Source: Fusibacillus kribbianus
GTDB taxonomy: Bacteria > Bacillota > Clostridia > Lachnospirales > Lachnospiraceae
Direction of reading: 5' to 3'
Assembly (NCBI RefSeq): GCF_030053595.1
Contig: NZ_JASGBQ010000006.1
Location: 1 to 64,000 of the forward strand
DNA: 64,000 nt
This document shows, one piece after another, positions 16,009 through 24,112 of the stretch (position 1 is its first letter; each line of letters opens with the position of its first letter). The translations under genes were made by a program, and so were the position numbers. Below the pieces are notes generated by a model, which worked only from the letters and a program-made list of their open reading frames with translations, searched no databases and was not told the DNA's origin.

Positions 16009-17661
16009 ATGATACAGGAAAAAGGGCGGAAAATTATCGTGGTTGGCCACAGGAATCCGGATACGGACTCCATTTGCTCGGCCATTTCATACGCGAGACT
16101 GAAACAGGCACTGACCGGAAACGAGCATGTGGCATGCCGGGCGGGCGTGGTGAATCCTGAGACCCAGTACGTGCTGGAAAAATTCAACATTCCGGTGCCG
16201 GAGCTTATTGAGGATGTCCGCACTCAGGTGAAGGATATTGAGATCCGGAAGACAAAGGGGGTGCGTTCCAATATTTCTTTAAAGAAGGCCTGGTCTTTGA
16301 TGAAGGAGCTGGGAGTGGTCACTTTGCCCATTACCAGGGACAATCATCTGGAAGGCCTGATCACCATTGGTGACATTGCCAATTCCTATATGAATGTGTA
16401 TGACAGTGCGATTCTGTCGGCGGCCTGCACCCAGTATGTCAACATCAAGGAGACGCTGGAAGGAATTGTGATCGTCGGTGACGAGAACGCGTATTTTGAT
16501 AAGGGAAAGGTACTGGTGGCGGCAGCCAATCCGGATCTGATGGAATCCTACATTGAGGAACACGATCTGGTGATCCTGGGGAACCGGTATGAATCCCAGC
16601 TCTGTGCCATCGAAATGAATGCAGGCTGTATCGTGGTCTGCGACGGAGCGCCGGTATCCATGACCATCAAGAAGCTGGCAGAGGAGCATCAGTGTACGGT
16701 GATCTCCACGCCCTTTGATACCTTTACGGCTTCCAGACTGATCAATCAGAGTATGCCCATCGGGTATTTTATGAAAACGAAAGATATTATCAGCTTTGAT
16801 ATTGAGGATTATACGGATGATATCAAAGATGTTATGGCCAGCAAGCGCCATCGGGATTTCCCGATCCTGGATAAGGACGGCCATTATAAGGGGATGATTT
16901 CCAGACGAAATCTGCTGGGCATGAAACGGAAGCAGGTGATCCTGGTGGACCACAATGAGCGGGCTCAGGCGGTGGCCGGTATTGAGAGTGCTGAGATCCT
17001 GGAGATCATTGATCATCACAGGCTGGGAAGCCTGGAAACCATTTCCCCGGTGTTTTTCCGCAATCAGCCTCTTGGCTGTACCGGAACCATCATTTATCAG
17101 ATGTACCGGGAATCCGGGGCAGAGATCGGACCGGAGGTGGCGGGCCTTCTCTGCAGTGCCATTGTGTCTGACACTCTTCTGTACCGTTCTCCTACCTGTA
17201 CTGAGGTGGACCGGCAGGCGGCAGAGACGCTGGCATCCATTGCCGGAATCGACACGAAGCAGCTGGCCCGGGAAATGTTTGCTGCCGGCAGCGATCTGAA
17301 GCAGAAAACGGAAAAGGATATTTTTTATCAGGATTATAAGGTCTTTGACATGGATGGTACGACCGTGGGAATTTCTCAGATCAGCTCCATGGATGAGGAG
17401 GAGCTGGAAGACCTGAGGGGGCGAATGATCCCTTTTCTGGAGCAGATGAAGGCAAAGCACAAGGTGGACCTTTTGTTCTTTATGCTGACCAGCATTCTGG
17501 ACGAGTCCACGGAGGTGCTCTGCGACAGCATAAGCGGCGGACAGCTCTTAGAGCAGGCCTTCCCCGGCTGCAGGCCCCAGAACCAGGCGGTGGTACTGCC
17601 CGGAGTGGTGTCCAGAAAGAAGCAGTTTGTACCGGCACTAATGATGGTACTGCAGGGATAG
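16009..17661 (+). CDS. CBS/DRTGG-containing manganese-type inorganic pyrophosphatase
   Basis: The 550-residue protein is a family II inorganic pyrophosphatase of the DHH class with a regulatory insert. The N-terminal VVGHRNPDTDS motif and the later IDHHRLG motif are metal ligands of the active site. CBS domains (about 70-125 and 250-305) flank a DRTGG-like domain (about 140-240). In this group the CBS pair binds AMP, ADP or ATP and tunes activity, and the DRTGG part is linked to diadenosine polyphosphates. It hydrolyses pyrophosphate in the cytoplasm. An AGGAGG site precedes the ATG. A shikimate kinase gene follows after 12 bases, so the two are probably cotranscribed. Confidence 0.93.
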   Translation: MIQEKGRKIIVVGHRNPDTDSICSAISYARLKQALTGNEHVACRAGVVNPETQYVLEKFNIPVPELIEDVRTQVKDIEIRKTKGVRSNISLKKAWSLMKELGVVTLPITRDNHLEGLITIGDIANSYMNVYDSAILSAACTQYVNIKETLEGIVIVGDENAYFDKGKVLVAAANPDLMESYIEEHDLVILGNRYESQLCAIEMNAGCIVVCDGAPVSMTIKKLAEEHQCTVISTPFDTFTASRLINQSMPIGYFMKTKDIISFDIEDYTDDIKDVMASKRHRDFPILDKDGHYKGMISRRNLLGMKRKQVILVDHNERAQAVAGIESAEILEIIDHHRLGSLETISPVFFRNQPLGCTGTIIYQMYRESGAEIGPEVAGLLCSAIVSDTLLYRSPTCTEVDRQAAETLASIAGIDTKQLAREMFAAGSDLKQKTEKDIFYQDYKVFDMDGTTVGISQISSMDEEELEDLRGRMIPFLEQMKAKHKVDLLFFMLTSILDESTEVLCDSISGGQLLEQAFPGCRPQNQAVVLPGVVSRKKQFVPALMMVLQG

Positions 17662-17673
17662 GGGAATCATACG

Positions 17674-18204
17674 ATGAAAAACAACTGGAATAACATTACC
17701 ATGATCGGTATGCCCGCATCGGGGAAAAGTACGGTGGGCGTGCTGCTTGCAAAGCGGATCGGGTATAAATTTATCGATTCAGACCTGCTGATTCAGGAAC
17801 AGGAGGAGCGTCTGCTGAAGGAGATCATTGCAGAAGATGGCCTGGAGGGCTTCCTCGCCATCGAGGAGAGGGTAAACCGGGAGATCCATACGAACCGGGC
17901 GGTCATTGCACCGGGAGGAAGCGTGATCTACGGGCCTTCGGCCATGGAGCATCTTAAGCAGATCGGAACGGTAGTCTATTTGAAGATCAGCTATGAGGAG
18001 CTTAAACGGCGGCTGGGAAATCTGGTCGATCGGGGTGTGGCCCTGAAGGACGGCATGACCCTGCTTGATCTGTATCGGGAACGGGTTCCGCTCTATGAAA
18101 AATATGCAGATATTACCATCGATGAAACAGGAAAGCAGAGCGGCCAGGTGGTCGATGAGCTGCGGGCATTGGTGGAGCAGCAGAGAGGTAACCGGATTTC
18201 GTGA
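17674..18204 (+). CDS. aroK: Shikimate kinase family protein
   Basis: The 176-residue P-loop kinase has the Walker A motif GMPASGKST, the substrate-binding FIDSDLLI, the GGSVIY glycine pair, and an R-x-P-L-Y-E-K-Y-A-D motif near the C-terminus (lid and adenine region). Shikimate kinase phosphorylates shikimate in aromatic amino acid synthesis. It lies 12 bases behind the pyrophosphatase gene, far from other aro genes, so a role on another small substrate is possible. Length is normal. Confidence 0.85.
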   Translation: MKNNWNNITMIGMPASGKSTVGVLLAKRIGYKFIDSDLLIQEQEERLLKEIIAEDGLEGFLAIEERVNREIHTNRAVIAPGGSVIYGPSAMEHLKQIGTVVYLKISYEELKRRLGNLVDRGVALKDGMTLLDLYRERVPLYEKYADITIDETGKQSGQVVDELRALVEQQRGNRIS

Positions 18205-18205
18205 C

Positions 18206-18234
18206 TTGCATTTAAGCTTTACTTATGGTATAGT
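18206..18234 (+). promoter_or_regulatory. Promoter of the preQ1 riboswitch-queT unit
   Basis: TTGCAT and TATAGT are separated by 17 bases, just before the riboswitch. Confidence 0.75.
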
Positions 18235-18240
18235 AATACC

Positions 18241-18284
18241 TCGGTGAGTTCGAGACCTTCCTCACCTAAAACAAAACTAAAGGA
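18241..18284 (+). ncRNA. PreQ1-I riboswitch
   Basis: GGTGAG (18243-18248) pairs with CTCACC (18261-18266), the loop begins TTCGAG, and an A-rich tail AAAACAAAACTAAAGGAG follows in which CTAA precedes the ribosome binding site. This small H-type pseudoknot layout is typical of preQ1-I. The tail holds the Shine-Dalgarno sequence of queT, so control is probably at translation. Confidence 0.85.
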
Positions 18285-18294
18285 GAACTGAATT

Positions 18295-18801
18295 ATGAAG
18301 AGAAACACTGTATCCTCCAGAGCCGTTTCGTACACGGTTCAGGGCGCGATGATCGCAGCCATTTATGTGGTGCTGACCATGGTATTTGCCCCCATTGCTT
18401 TTGGACCGATCCAATTCCGGATATCGGAAGCCCTTGTCATCCTGCCGTATTTTACTCCGGCAGCGGTGCCCGGTGTGTTTGTGGGCTGTCTGTTGTCCAA
18501 CATTTTAGGCAGCTGCGTGGTTCTGGACGTTGTCTTTGGAAGTTTGGCAACATTGATCGGCGCCGTTTGCTCCTGGCTGCTCAGAAAGCACAAGCTGCTT
18601 GTCTGTGTACCGCCGATCGTTTCCAACACGCTGATCATACCGTGGGTGCTTCGTTATGGTTACGGAGCTCCGGACCTGATTCCCTGGATGATGCTTACAG
18701 TGGGGATCGGAGAGGTACTGGCCATCGGCGGCCTCGGAAATATCCTGTTGTTTGCTCTTGAAAAATACAAGCATGTCATTTTTCGCACACAGACAGCATG
18801 A
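18295..18801 (+). CDS. queT: QueT family queuosine precursor transporter
   Basis: The 168-residue hydrophobic protein has about five membrane segments and fits QueT (COG4708), the substrate-binding membrane unit of an ECF-type transporter for queuosine precursors. The FGPIQFRISEALVILPYF block and the GNILLFALEKYKH end are typical. A preQ1 riboswitch directly before it, covering its ribosome binding site, supports this role strongly. The energising ECF module is not in this window. Confidence 0.93.
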   Translation: MKRNTVSSRAVSYTVQGAMIAAIYVVLTMVFAPIAFGPIQFRISEALVILPYFTPAAVPGVFVGCLLSNILGSCVVLDVVFGSLATLIGAVCSWLLRKHKLLVCVPPIVSNTLIIPWVLRYGYGAPDLIPWMMLTVGIGEVLAIGGLGNILLFALEKYKHVIFRTQTA

Positions 18802-18823
18802 CATTGCATAAGGAAGACGCTGA

Positions 18824-18852
18824 AAGACAGTATTGGAAGATACTGTCTTTTG
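18824..18852 (+). terminator. Terminator of queT, holding the murC promoter
   Basis: AAGACAGTAT pairs with ATACTGTCTT around a TGGAAG loop, followed by TTGTG. The -35 of the murC promoter (TTGGAA) lies in the loop. Confidence 0.7.
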
Positions 18853-18861
18853 TGTTATACT
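18833..18861 (+). promoter_or_regulatory. Promoter of murC
   Basis: TTGGAA and TATACT are separated by 17 bases and overlap the queT terminator hairpin. Confidence 0.65.
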
Positions 18862-18894
18862 GGATAAAATGAAAAACGAAGGAAGGACATCGGC

Positions 18895-20277
18895 ATGTAT
18901 CAGATAGATTTTCAGAAACCCATAGCAGTGCATTTTATCGGAATCGGCGGCATCAGTATGAGCGGCCTGGCGGAGGTACTGCTTTCCAGAGGCTTTCGGG
19001 TAAGCGGCTCCGATTCGGTTGTATCGCCGCTCACCGAACACCTCCAGCAGGATGGAGCGGTAGTCTATGAGGGGCAGAGAGCGTCCAATATCACCGATGA
19101 CATTGACGTGGTGGTTTACACGGCGGCAGTCCATGAGGACAATCCTGAGTTCGCGGAGGCGGTCCGCCGGGGAATTCCCATGATGACCAGGGCAGAGCTT
19201 CTGGGACAGATGATGAAAAATTATCAGGATGCGGTGGCGATTTCCGGAACCCACGGTAAGACCACGACCACCTCCATGGTGGCGGAGATCCTGCTGGCGG
19301 CTGAAGCAGATCCGACCATATCCGTGGGCGGCATCCTTCACAGTATCGGCGGAAATATCCGCATCGGTCATTCGGGCTGCTTTGTGACGGAGGCCTGTGA
19401 ATATACCAACAGCTTCCATTCCTTTTTCCCGACCATTGCTGTGATCCTGAATATCCGGGAGGATCATCTGGATTTCTTTAAGGATATTGATGATATCCGG
19501 GATTCCTTCCACACCTTTGCGAAGCTTTTGCCGGAGAATGGCCTTCTGATCATCAATGCCGATATTCCTGACTACAGGAAGCTGATGGGAGATATTGCCT
19601 GCCGGATGGTGACCTTTGCCCTGGAAAATGAGGAGGCTGATTACCGGGCGGCAGACATTGTGTATAATGAAGCGGGCCATGCCTCCTTTGACGTGATGAA
19701 GCGGGGAGAAAAGCTGGTTCATCTGGAGCTTGAGGTGCCCGGCGAGCACAATGTGGACAACGCGCTGGCGGCGGTGGCTGTGGCAGAGGCCCTTGGAGTG
19801 ACCGGGGAGGCCATTGAAAAGGGACTGGACGGCTATACGGGGACGGAGCGCAGGTTCGAACTGAAGGGAGAGCTGGGCGGCGTGACCGTGGTGGATGATT
19901 ATGCCCATCATCCCGATGAGATCCGGGCGACTCTTCTGGCGGCGAAAAAGCTTCATAAGAAAAAGATCTGGTGTGTATTCCAGCCCCACACTTATACCAG
20001 AACGAAGGCTCTCATGAAGGAGTTTGCGGAGGCTCTTGCTCTGGCAGACGAGGTGGTACTGGCAAAGATCTATCCGGCCAGAGAGACCGATACCCTTGGT
20101 ATCAGTTCGGCGAATCTTGCTGTCGAATTGGAGAAACTGGGAAAAAAGGTTCATTATTTTGAATCCTTTGATGAAATAGAAAATTTTCTGCTGGAAAATT
20201 GTGTCCCCAATGAATTGTTGATAACTATGGGGGCGGGAGACGTTGTAAAGATTGGAGAAAGCCTGTTAGGCCTGTAG
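18895..20277 (+). CDS. murC: UDP-N-acetylmuramate-L-alanine ligase
   Basis: The 460-residue Mur ligase adds L-alanine to UDP-MurNAc in the cytoplasm using ATP. It shows the Rossmann-like IGIGGISMSGLAE start, the P-loop SGTHGKTTTTSM near 115-126, the EACEYTNSFHSF block and DDYAHHPDEI near 337-346 typical of MurC. Length is normal. It has its own promoter and is followed by a strong terminator that overlaps DnaA-box-like sequences. Confidence 0.97.
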   Translation: MYQIDFQKPIAVHFIGIGGISMSGLAEVLLSRGFRVSGSDSVVSPLTEHLQQDGAVVYEGQRASNITDDIDVVVYTAAVHEDNPEFAEAVRRGIPMMTRAELLGQMMKNYQDAVAISGTHGKTTTTSMVAEILLAAEADPTISVGGILHSIGGNIRIGHSGCFVTEACEYTNSFHSFFPTIAVILNIREDHLDFFKDIDDIRDSFHTFAKLLPENGLLIINADIPDYRKLMGDIACRMVTFALENEEADYRAADIVYNEAGHASFDVMKRGEKLVHLELEVPGEHNVDNALAAVAVAEALGVTGEAIEKGLDGYTGTERRFELKGELGGVTVVDDYAHHPDEIRATLLAAKKLHKKKIWCVFQPHTYTRTKALMKEFAEALALADEVVLAKIYPARETDTLGISSANLAVELEKLGKKVHYFESFDEIENFLLENCVPNELLITMGAGDVVKIGESLLGL

Positions 20278-20286
20278 TTATCCACA

Positions 20287-20337
20287 AAATCCACATGCTT
20301 ATCAACAATTAGTGGAAAAAAGCATGTGGATTTTTTT
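20287..20337 (+). terminator. Terminator of murC
   Basis: AAATCCACATGC pairs with GCATGTGGATTT around a 26-base loop, followed by a run of Ts. Both arms contain DnaA-box-like sequences. Confidence 0.85.
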
Positions 20338-20352
20338 GTGGAAAAACTGAAA

Positions 20353-20381
20353 TTGACAATTCTGTAACTATCCCGTAAAAT
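20353..20381 (+). promoter_or_regulatory. Promoter P1 of the DnaD/DnaC-type operon
   Basis: TTGACA and TAAAAT are separated by 17 bases, in the middle of the DnaA-box cluster. Confidence 0.75.
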
Positions 20382-20483
20382 CGACATTTTTAGGGATTTT
20401 TGGAGGGGAATGTCGAACCTTGTCCACAATATCCACATTTTCCACAAGGAGGTCACTGAGGAGGGGGCTCACGGAAAAACAGG

Positions 20484-20512
20484 TTCTCTTTTCATTTTTC
20501 CTATGTTATAAT
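20484..20512 (+). promoter_or_regulatory. Promoter P2 of the DnaD/DnaC-type operon
   Basis: TTCTCT and TATAAT are separated by 17 bases, with TGT before the -10 (extended -10). Transcription would begin near 20519, only about 20 bases before the chosen start codon. Confidence 0.6.
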
Positions 20513-20538
20513 GGGAGCGAATGAGAGAGGTGAGAGGC

Positions 20539-21681
20539 ATGGCGGGACTTGTTGTGACGGACCGGCGGGATTGTGGGGTAACTATGGTGTCCAATCGGTT
20601 TATTGACCGGTTCCTTCCGGAGGCCAACGGGGAATTTGTGAAGGTGTATCTGCTGCTCCTGCGGCAGATCTCCGAGGGAAAAGAGGTATCGGTTTCCCAC
20701 ATGGCCGATGGGCTGAACAATACGGAAAAGGATGTGCTTCGGGCACTGAAATACTGGGAAAAGATGAAGCTCCTGAAGTTGGAGTACGGAACAGATAAAC
20801 GGCTTTCGGGCATTGTCCTTCTGGAGGAGGAGCCTGACAGCAGGATGGAGCTGCCTGTAAATGGAATGGCTGCCGCAAAGACAGCTGCGGTTTCGGAGAC
20901 AGCTGCGGCGCCTGAGAGGGCTGCCGTTTCGGAGGCGGCTGTGACTACGGAGGCGGCAGTCGCTTCGGAACGGAATTTTGTTCCTGCATCGGCAGGAAAG
21001 ACAAGAGACCTTCAGGTGCTGGAAAAGGATGAGGATTTCTGCCAGCTTCTGTACCTGGCGGGGCGCTATACGGGCAAAAATCTGACGCCCAGGGACTGTG
21101 ATGTGCTGGCAAACCTTTACGGAAAGCTGGGCATGTCGGCAGAGCTTCTGGAATACCTGGTGGAATACTGTGTTTCCAACGGGCATAAGAGTATGCGTTA
21201 CATTGAAACAGTGGCCCTCAACTGGAATGAGAGAGGGATAAAGACGGTGGAACAGGCCAGGGCAGAGACGGTGAGCGGAGGAAAAAATACCTATGCGGTA
21301 TTGAAGGCCTTTGGTCTCGGCGGCCGGAATCCGGCGGCGGGAGAGCGGGTCATGATTGACCAGTGGTTCCGGGATTACGGTTTTCCGGTGGATGTGGTGC
21401 TGGAGGCCTGCGACAGGACCATGAGGGCAATCCATCAGCCCAGCTTTGAATATGCGGACAAGATCCTTCGGGACTGGAAGGAAAAGGGAGTCCTCAAAAA
21501 GGCGGATATTGCCAGGCTGGACGGAAAGGGCCCGGGAAGAGAGGGCCGGGAACCGCGAAAAGAGCGCGGGGAACAGACTTCGGAGCGAAAGCCCGAGGCA
21601 AAGCGTTCCAATAAATTTCATAATTTCCCGCAGCGGGATTATGACTGTGACGAGCTTGTCAAGGAACTCAACGGATTTTAA
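20539..21681 (+). CDS. DnaD domain protein (primosomal helicase loading)
   Basis: The 380-residue protein has a DnaD-type N-terminal winged-helix part (about 15-95), an Ala/Glu/Thr-rich linker (about 105-150) and two DnaB_2/DnaD C-terminal domains (about 160-235 and 255-325). Each domain ends with the Y-x3-I/V-x3-W signature: YIETVALNW in the first, YADKILRDW in the second. A charged tail follows (EGREPRKERGEQ). DnaD proteins remodel DNA and help load the replicative helicase. The ATG at 20539 is chosen because AGAGAGG lies 8 bases before it; the earlier ATG at 20521 would fall at the start point of P2. A DnaC/DnaI-like ATPase gene follows after 24 bases. Confidence 0.88.
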   Translation: MAGLVVTDRRDCGVTMVSNRFIDRFLPEANGEFVKVYLLLLRQISEGKEVSVSHMADGLNNTEKDVLRALKYWEKMKLLKLEYGTDKRLSGIVLLEEEPDSRMELPVNGMAAAKTAAVSETAAAPERAAVSEAAVTTEAAVASERNFVPASAGKTRDLQVLEKDEDFCQLLYLAGRYTGKNLTPRDCDVLANLYGKLGMSAELLEYLVEYCVSNGHKSMRYIETVALNWNERGIKTVEQARAETVSGGKNTYAVLKAFGLGGRNPAAGERVMIDQWFRDYGFPVDVVLEACDRTMRAIHQPSFEYADKILRDWKEKGVLKKADIARLDGKGPGREGREPRKERGEQTSERKPEAKRSNKFHNFPQRDYDCDELVKELNGF

Positions 21682-21705
21682 AGCAGGGAGAGAAGGGAGG
21701 CAGCC

Positions 21706-22704
21706 GTGGGACTGAACAATTCTCAGTATGACGCGCTGATGCGCGTTTATCAGAAGCGCCAGATGGAGAACCGGCACAGGCAGGAGGAAAGGATCCGGGA
21801 GGTTTACCGGGCGCTGCCCCAGCTTGAGCAGTTCGACCGGGAGATGGGAGCGGTCTCGCTGGAGCAGGCGAAAAAGCTTCTGGCCGGGGATACCGGGGCC
21901 ATGGAGCAGCTCAAATTCAAGCTGAAGGAGCTTCGGGAGAGCCGGGAGGCCCTTCTTGCTGTGGGAGGCTTTTCACCGGATTATATGGAACCGACCTATA
22001 CCTGTGCGGCCTGTCGGGATACCGGTTATGTGGACGGAAAAAAATGCAGATGTCTGCGGCAGGCGGAGATCCGGATCCTTTATGGACAGTCCAATCTGGA
22101 ACAGGTCCTGGAACGGGAAAATTTCGACCGGGTCCGGTATGATTTTTATGACCGGGACCTGATCGTAAATCAGAAAAAGGGCATCAGTCAGTATGAATAT
22201 ATGAAGGCGGTCATTGAAGAGTGCAGATCCTATGCGGAGCATTTCCGGGAAAAGGGAGGCAACATTCTTTTCACAGGCCCTGCCGGTACGGGCAAAACCT
22301 TCCTGACCAACTGCATTGCCAAGGAGCTTCTGGATCAGGCGGAGGCAGTGCTTTACCTGACTGCGGCAGACCTGTTTCAGATCCTGACGGACAAGCGGTT
22401 TGACCGGGGAGATGAGGCTCGGGAAGAACGGTACCGGGGCATTCTGGAATGTGACCTTCTGATCATTGACGATCTGGGAACGGAGCTCAACAACAGCCTG
22501 GGAAATTCAGAGCTTTTCTACTGCATCAATGACCGGGGATTAAAGGGACGGGCTACGATGATCTCCACAAACCTGCCGATGAATGAACTGAGAGACAATT
22601 ATTCTGAGCGGATCTTTTCCAGGATATTCAGCAGCTACCGCATTATTCCTCTGTTTGGAGAGGATATCCGCATAAAAAAGAAAATGGGGGAAAGAAGGGC
22701 TTGA
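21706..22704 (+). CDS. DnaC/DnaI-like helicase loader ATPase
   Basis: The 332-residue AAA+ protein resembles DnaI/DnaC loaders that place the replicative helicase on DNA. A helical N-terminal region (1-90) is followed by a zinc-type cysteine cluster (CAACRDTGYVDGKKCRC, about 99-115), Walker A GPAGTGKTFL (about 190-199), Walker B LLIIDDLG (about 250-257) and an arginine-rich SERIFSRIFSSYR box. The start is GTG with a GGGAGG site. It is coupled to the DnaD gene, and both are under a DnaA-box-rich promoter. Its stop overlaps TTGACT, a possible -35 for the next gene. Confidence 0.9.
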   Translation: MGLNNSQYDALMRVYQKRQMENRHRQEERIREVYRALPQLEQFDREMGAVSLEQAKKLLAGDTGAMEQLKFKLKELRESREALLAVGGFSPDYMEPTYTCAACRDTGYVDGKKCRCLRQAEIRILYGQSNLEQVLERENFDRVRYDFYDRDLIVNQKKGISQYEYMKAVIEECRSYAEHFREKGGNILFTGPAGTGKTFLTNCIAKELLDQAEAVLYLTAADLFQILTDKRFDRGDEAREERYRGILECDLLIIDDLGTELNNSLGNSELFYCINDRGLKGRATMISTNLPMNELRDNYSERIFSRIFSSYRIIPLFGEDIRIKKKMGERRA

Positions 22705-22791
22705 CTTTCCGACGGCCGGATGATACCCTACATAACGTACAGAGGAATGAAAATACCGAAACACGCTGATAAGCATGAGGAGGAAAAAGGA

Positions 22792-23970
22792 ATGCGGGAA
22801 GAGCATGAATTGAATACGATACCGGTTGGCCCTCTGGGGCTGATACCCATTGACGGCTGCCAGGAGCTGGGACGGAAGGTGGATGCCTATCTGGTAGAGT
22901 GGAGAAAAGAACGACAGAATGAAAATAAGGCCTCCGTGCTGTTTTCCGAATATGAAAAGGACAGCTATATCATTGACTGTCATGTACCCAGGTTTGGCAC
23001 CGGCGAGGCCAAGGGTGTGATCGACAAATCGGTCCGCGGTGACGATCTGTTTATTATGGTAGATGTATGCAATTACAGCCTGACCTATTCTCTCTGCGGA
23101 CGTGTGAACCATATGTCCCCGGACGATCATTTCCAGAATCTGAAGAGGATCATTGCCGCAGTGGGTGGCAAGGCAAGAAGAATTACGGTGATCATGCCTT
23201 TCTTATATGAAAGCAGGCAGCACAGAAGAACCGGAAGGGAATCTCTGGACTGCGCGCTGGCTCTGCAGGAGCTGGTCCACATGGGAGTGGATCATATCAT
23301 TACCTTTGATGCCCATGATCCGCGGGTGCAGAATGCGATCCCCCTCAAGGGCTTTGAGACGGTTCAGCCCATTTACCAGTTTATCAAGCATCTTCTGCGC
23401 CATGAAAAGGATCTGCAGATCGACAGCGATCACATGATGGTCATCAGCCCCGATGAGGGCGGAATGGGAAGAGCCATTTATTTTGCCAACGTGCTGGGAC
23501 TGGATGTGGGCATGTTCTACAAGCGCCGGGACTATACGAGGATCGTCAACGGGAAGAATCCCATCGTGGCCCATGAGTTTCTGGGAAGCTCCGTGGAGGG
23601 TAAGGATGTGGTCATCATCGACGACATGATCTCCTCCGGCGACAGTATGCTGGATGTGGCCAAGGAGCTGAAGCGGAGAAAGGCAAGGAAGGTCTTCATC
23701 TGTGCGACCTTCGGTCTGTTTACCGGCGGCCTGAAGAAATTTGATGAGTATTATGAGAACGGCCTCATCGACCGGATGCTGACCACCAATCTCGTCTATC
23801 AGACACCGGAGCTTCTGTCAAAGCCGTATTACATTGATGTGGACATGAGCAAATATATTGCGCTCCTGGTGGATTACATGAATCATGATGTATCCCTCAG
23901 CGTGCTGCTGAATCCTACAGACAGGATCAACCGCCTGCTGGAGCGTTATCGGAACGGGGAAATGAAATAG
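22792..23970 (+). CDS. prs: Ribose-phosphate pyrophosphokinase, long form
   Basis: The 392-residue protein makes PRPP from ribose 5-phosphate and ATP, feeding nucleotide, His, Trp and NAD synthesis. The flexible-loop-like region ESRQHRRTGRESL, TFDAHDPRVQNAIPL and the PRPP-binding motif VVIIDDMISSGDSM near 285-298 are clear. It is about 70 residues longer than the usual 310-320; the extra parts are N-terminal and in the C-terminal half. Many Clostridia carry such a form besides the canonical one. The ATG at 22792 has an AGGAGG site; the in-frame upstream ATGs have none. A terminator follows. Confidence 0.88.
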   Translation: MREEHELNTIPVGPLGLIPIDGCQELGRKVDAYLVEWRKERQNENKASVLFSEYEKDSYIIDCHVPRFGTGEAKGVIDKSVRGDDLFIMVDVCNYSLTYSLCGRVNHMSPDDHFQNLKRIIAAVGGKARRITVIMPFLYESRQHRRTGRESLDCALALQELVHMGVDHIITFDAHDPRVQNAIPLKGFETVQPIYQFIKHLLRHEKDLQIDSDHMMVISPDEGGMGRAIYFANVLGLDVGMFYKRRDYTRIVNGKNPIVAHEFLGSSVEGKDVVIIDDMISSGDSMLDVAKELKRRKARKVFICATFGLFTGGLKKFDEYYENGLIDRMLTTNLVYQTPELLSKPYYIDVDMSKYIALLVDYMNHDVSLSVLLNPTDRINRLLERYRNGEMK

Positions 23971-23990
23971 AATACTGAGACATACAAAAG

Positions 23991-24020
23991 AAGGGACTGG
24001 CGGACAGTCCCTTTTCATTT
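23991..24020. terminator. Bidirectional terminator between prs and the nuclease operon
   Basis: AAGGGACTG (23991-23999) pairs with CAGTCCCTT (24005-24013). T-rich sequence lies on both outer sides when read in either direction, so it can end both convergent transcripts. Confidence 0.85.
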
Positions 24021-24112
24021 TCCTGTTTTCCTGTTGTAACCGAACAGATCCGACGGGATCTGCGCTTTTCCGAAGATCCGATACGCAGCTGCATAAGCGA
24101 ATAGATTGTTCA

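Larger units (their letters stand above)
20278..20446. promoter_or_regulatory. Cluster of DnaA-box-like sites
   Basis: Nine-base matches to TTATCCACA: perfect at 20278; eight of nine at 20299 (TTATCAACA), 20337 (minus, TTTTCCACA), 20420 (TTGTCCACA), 20429 (ATATCCACA) and 20438 (TTTTCCACA); seven of nine at 20287 and 20325 (minus). Five sites lie before and three after a consensus promoter at 20353-20381. The downstream genes encode helicase-loading proteins. Dense DnaA boxes suggest DnaA binding. Confidence 0.75.

Noticed and set aside
20278-20446. Chromosomal replication origin
   Set aside because: DnaA boxes and AT-rich sequence are present, but dnaA, dnaN and the usual origin genes are not, and the region is also a terminator and promoter. 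Kept as a DnaA-related regulatory region only.
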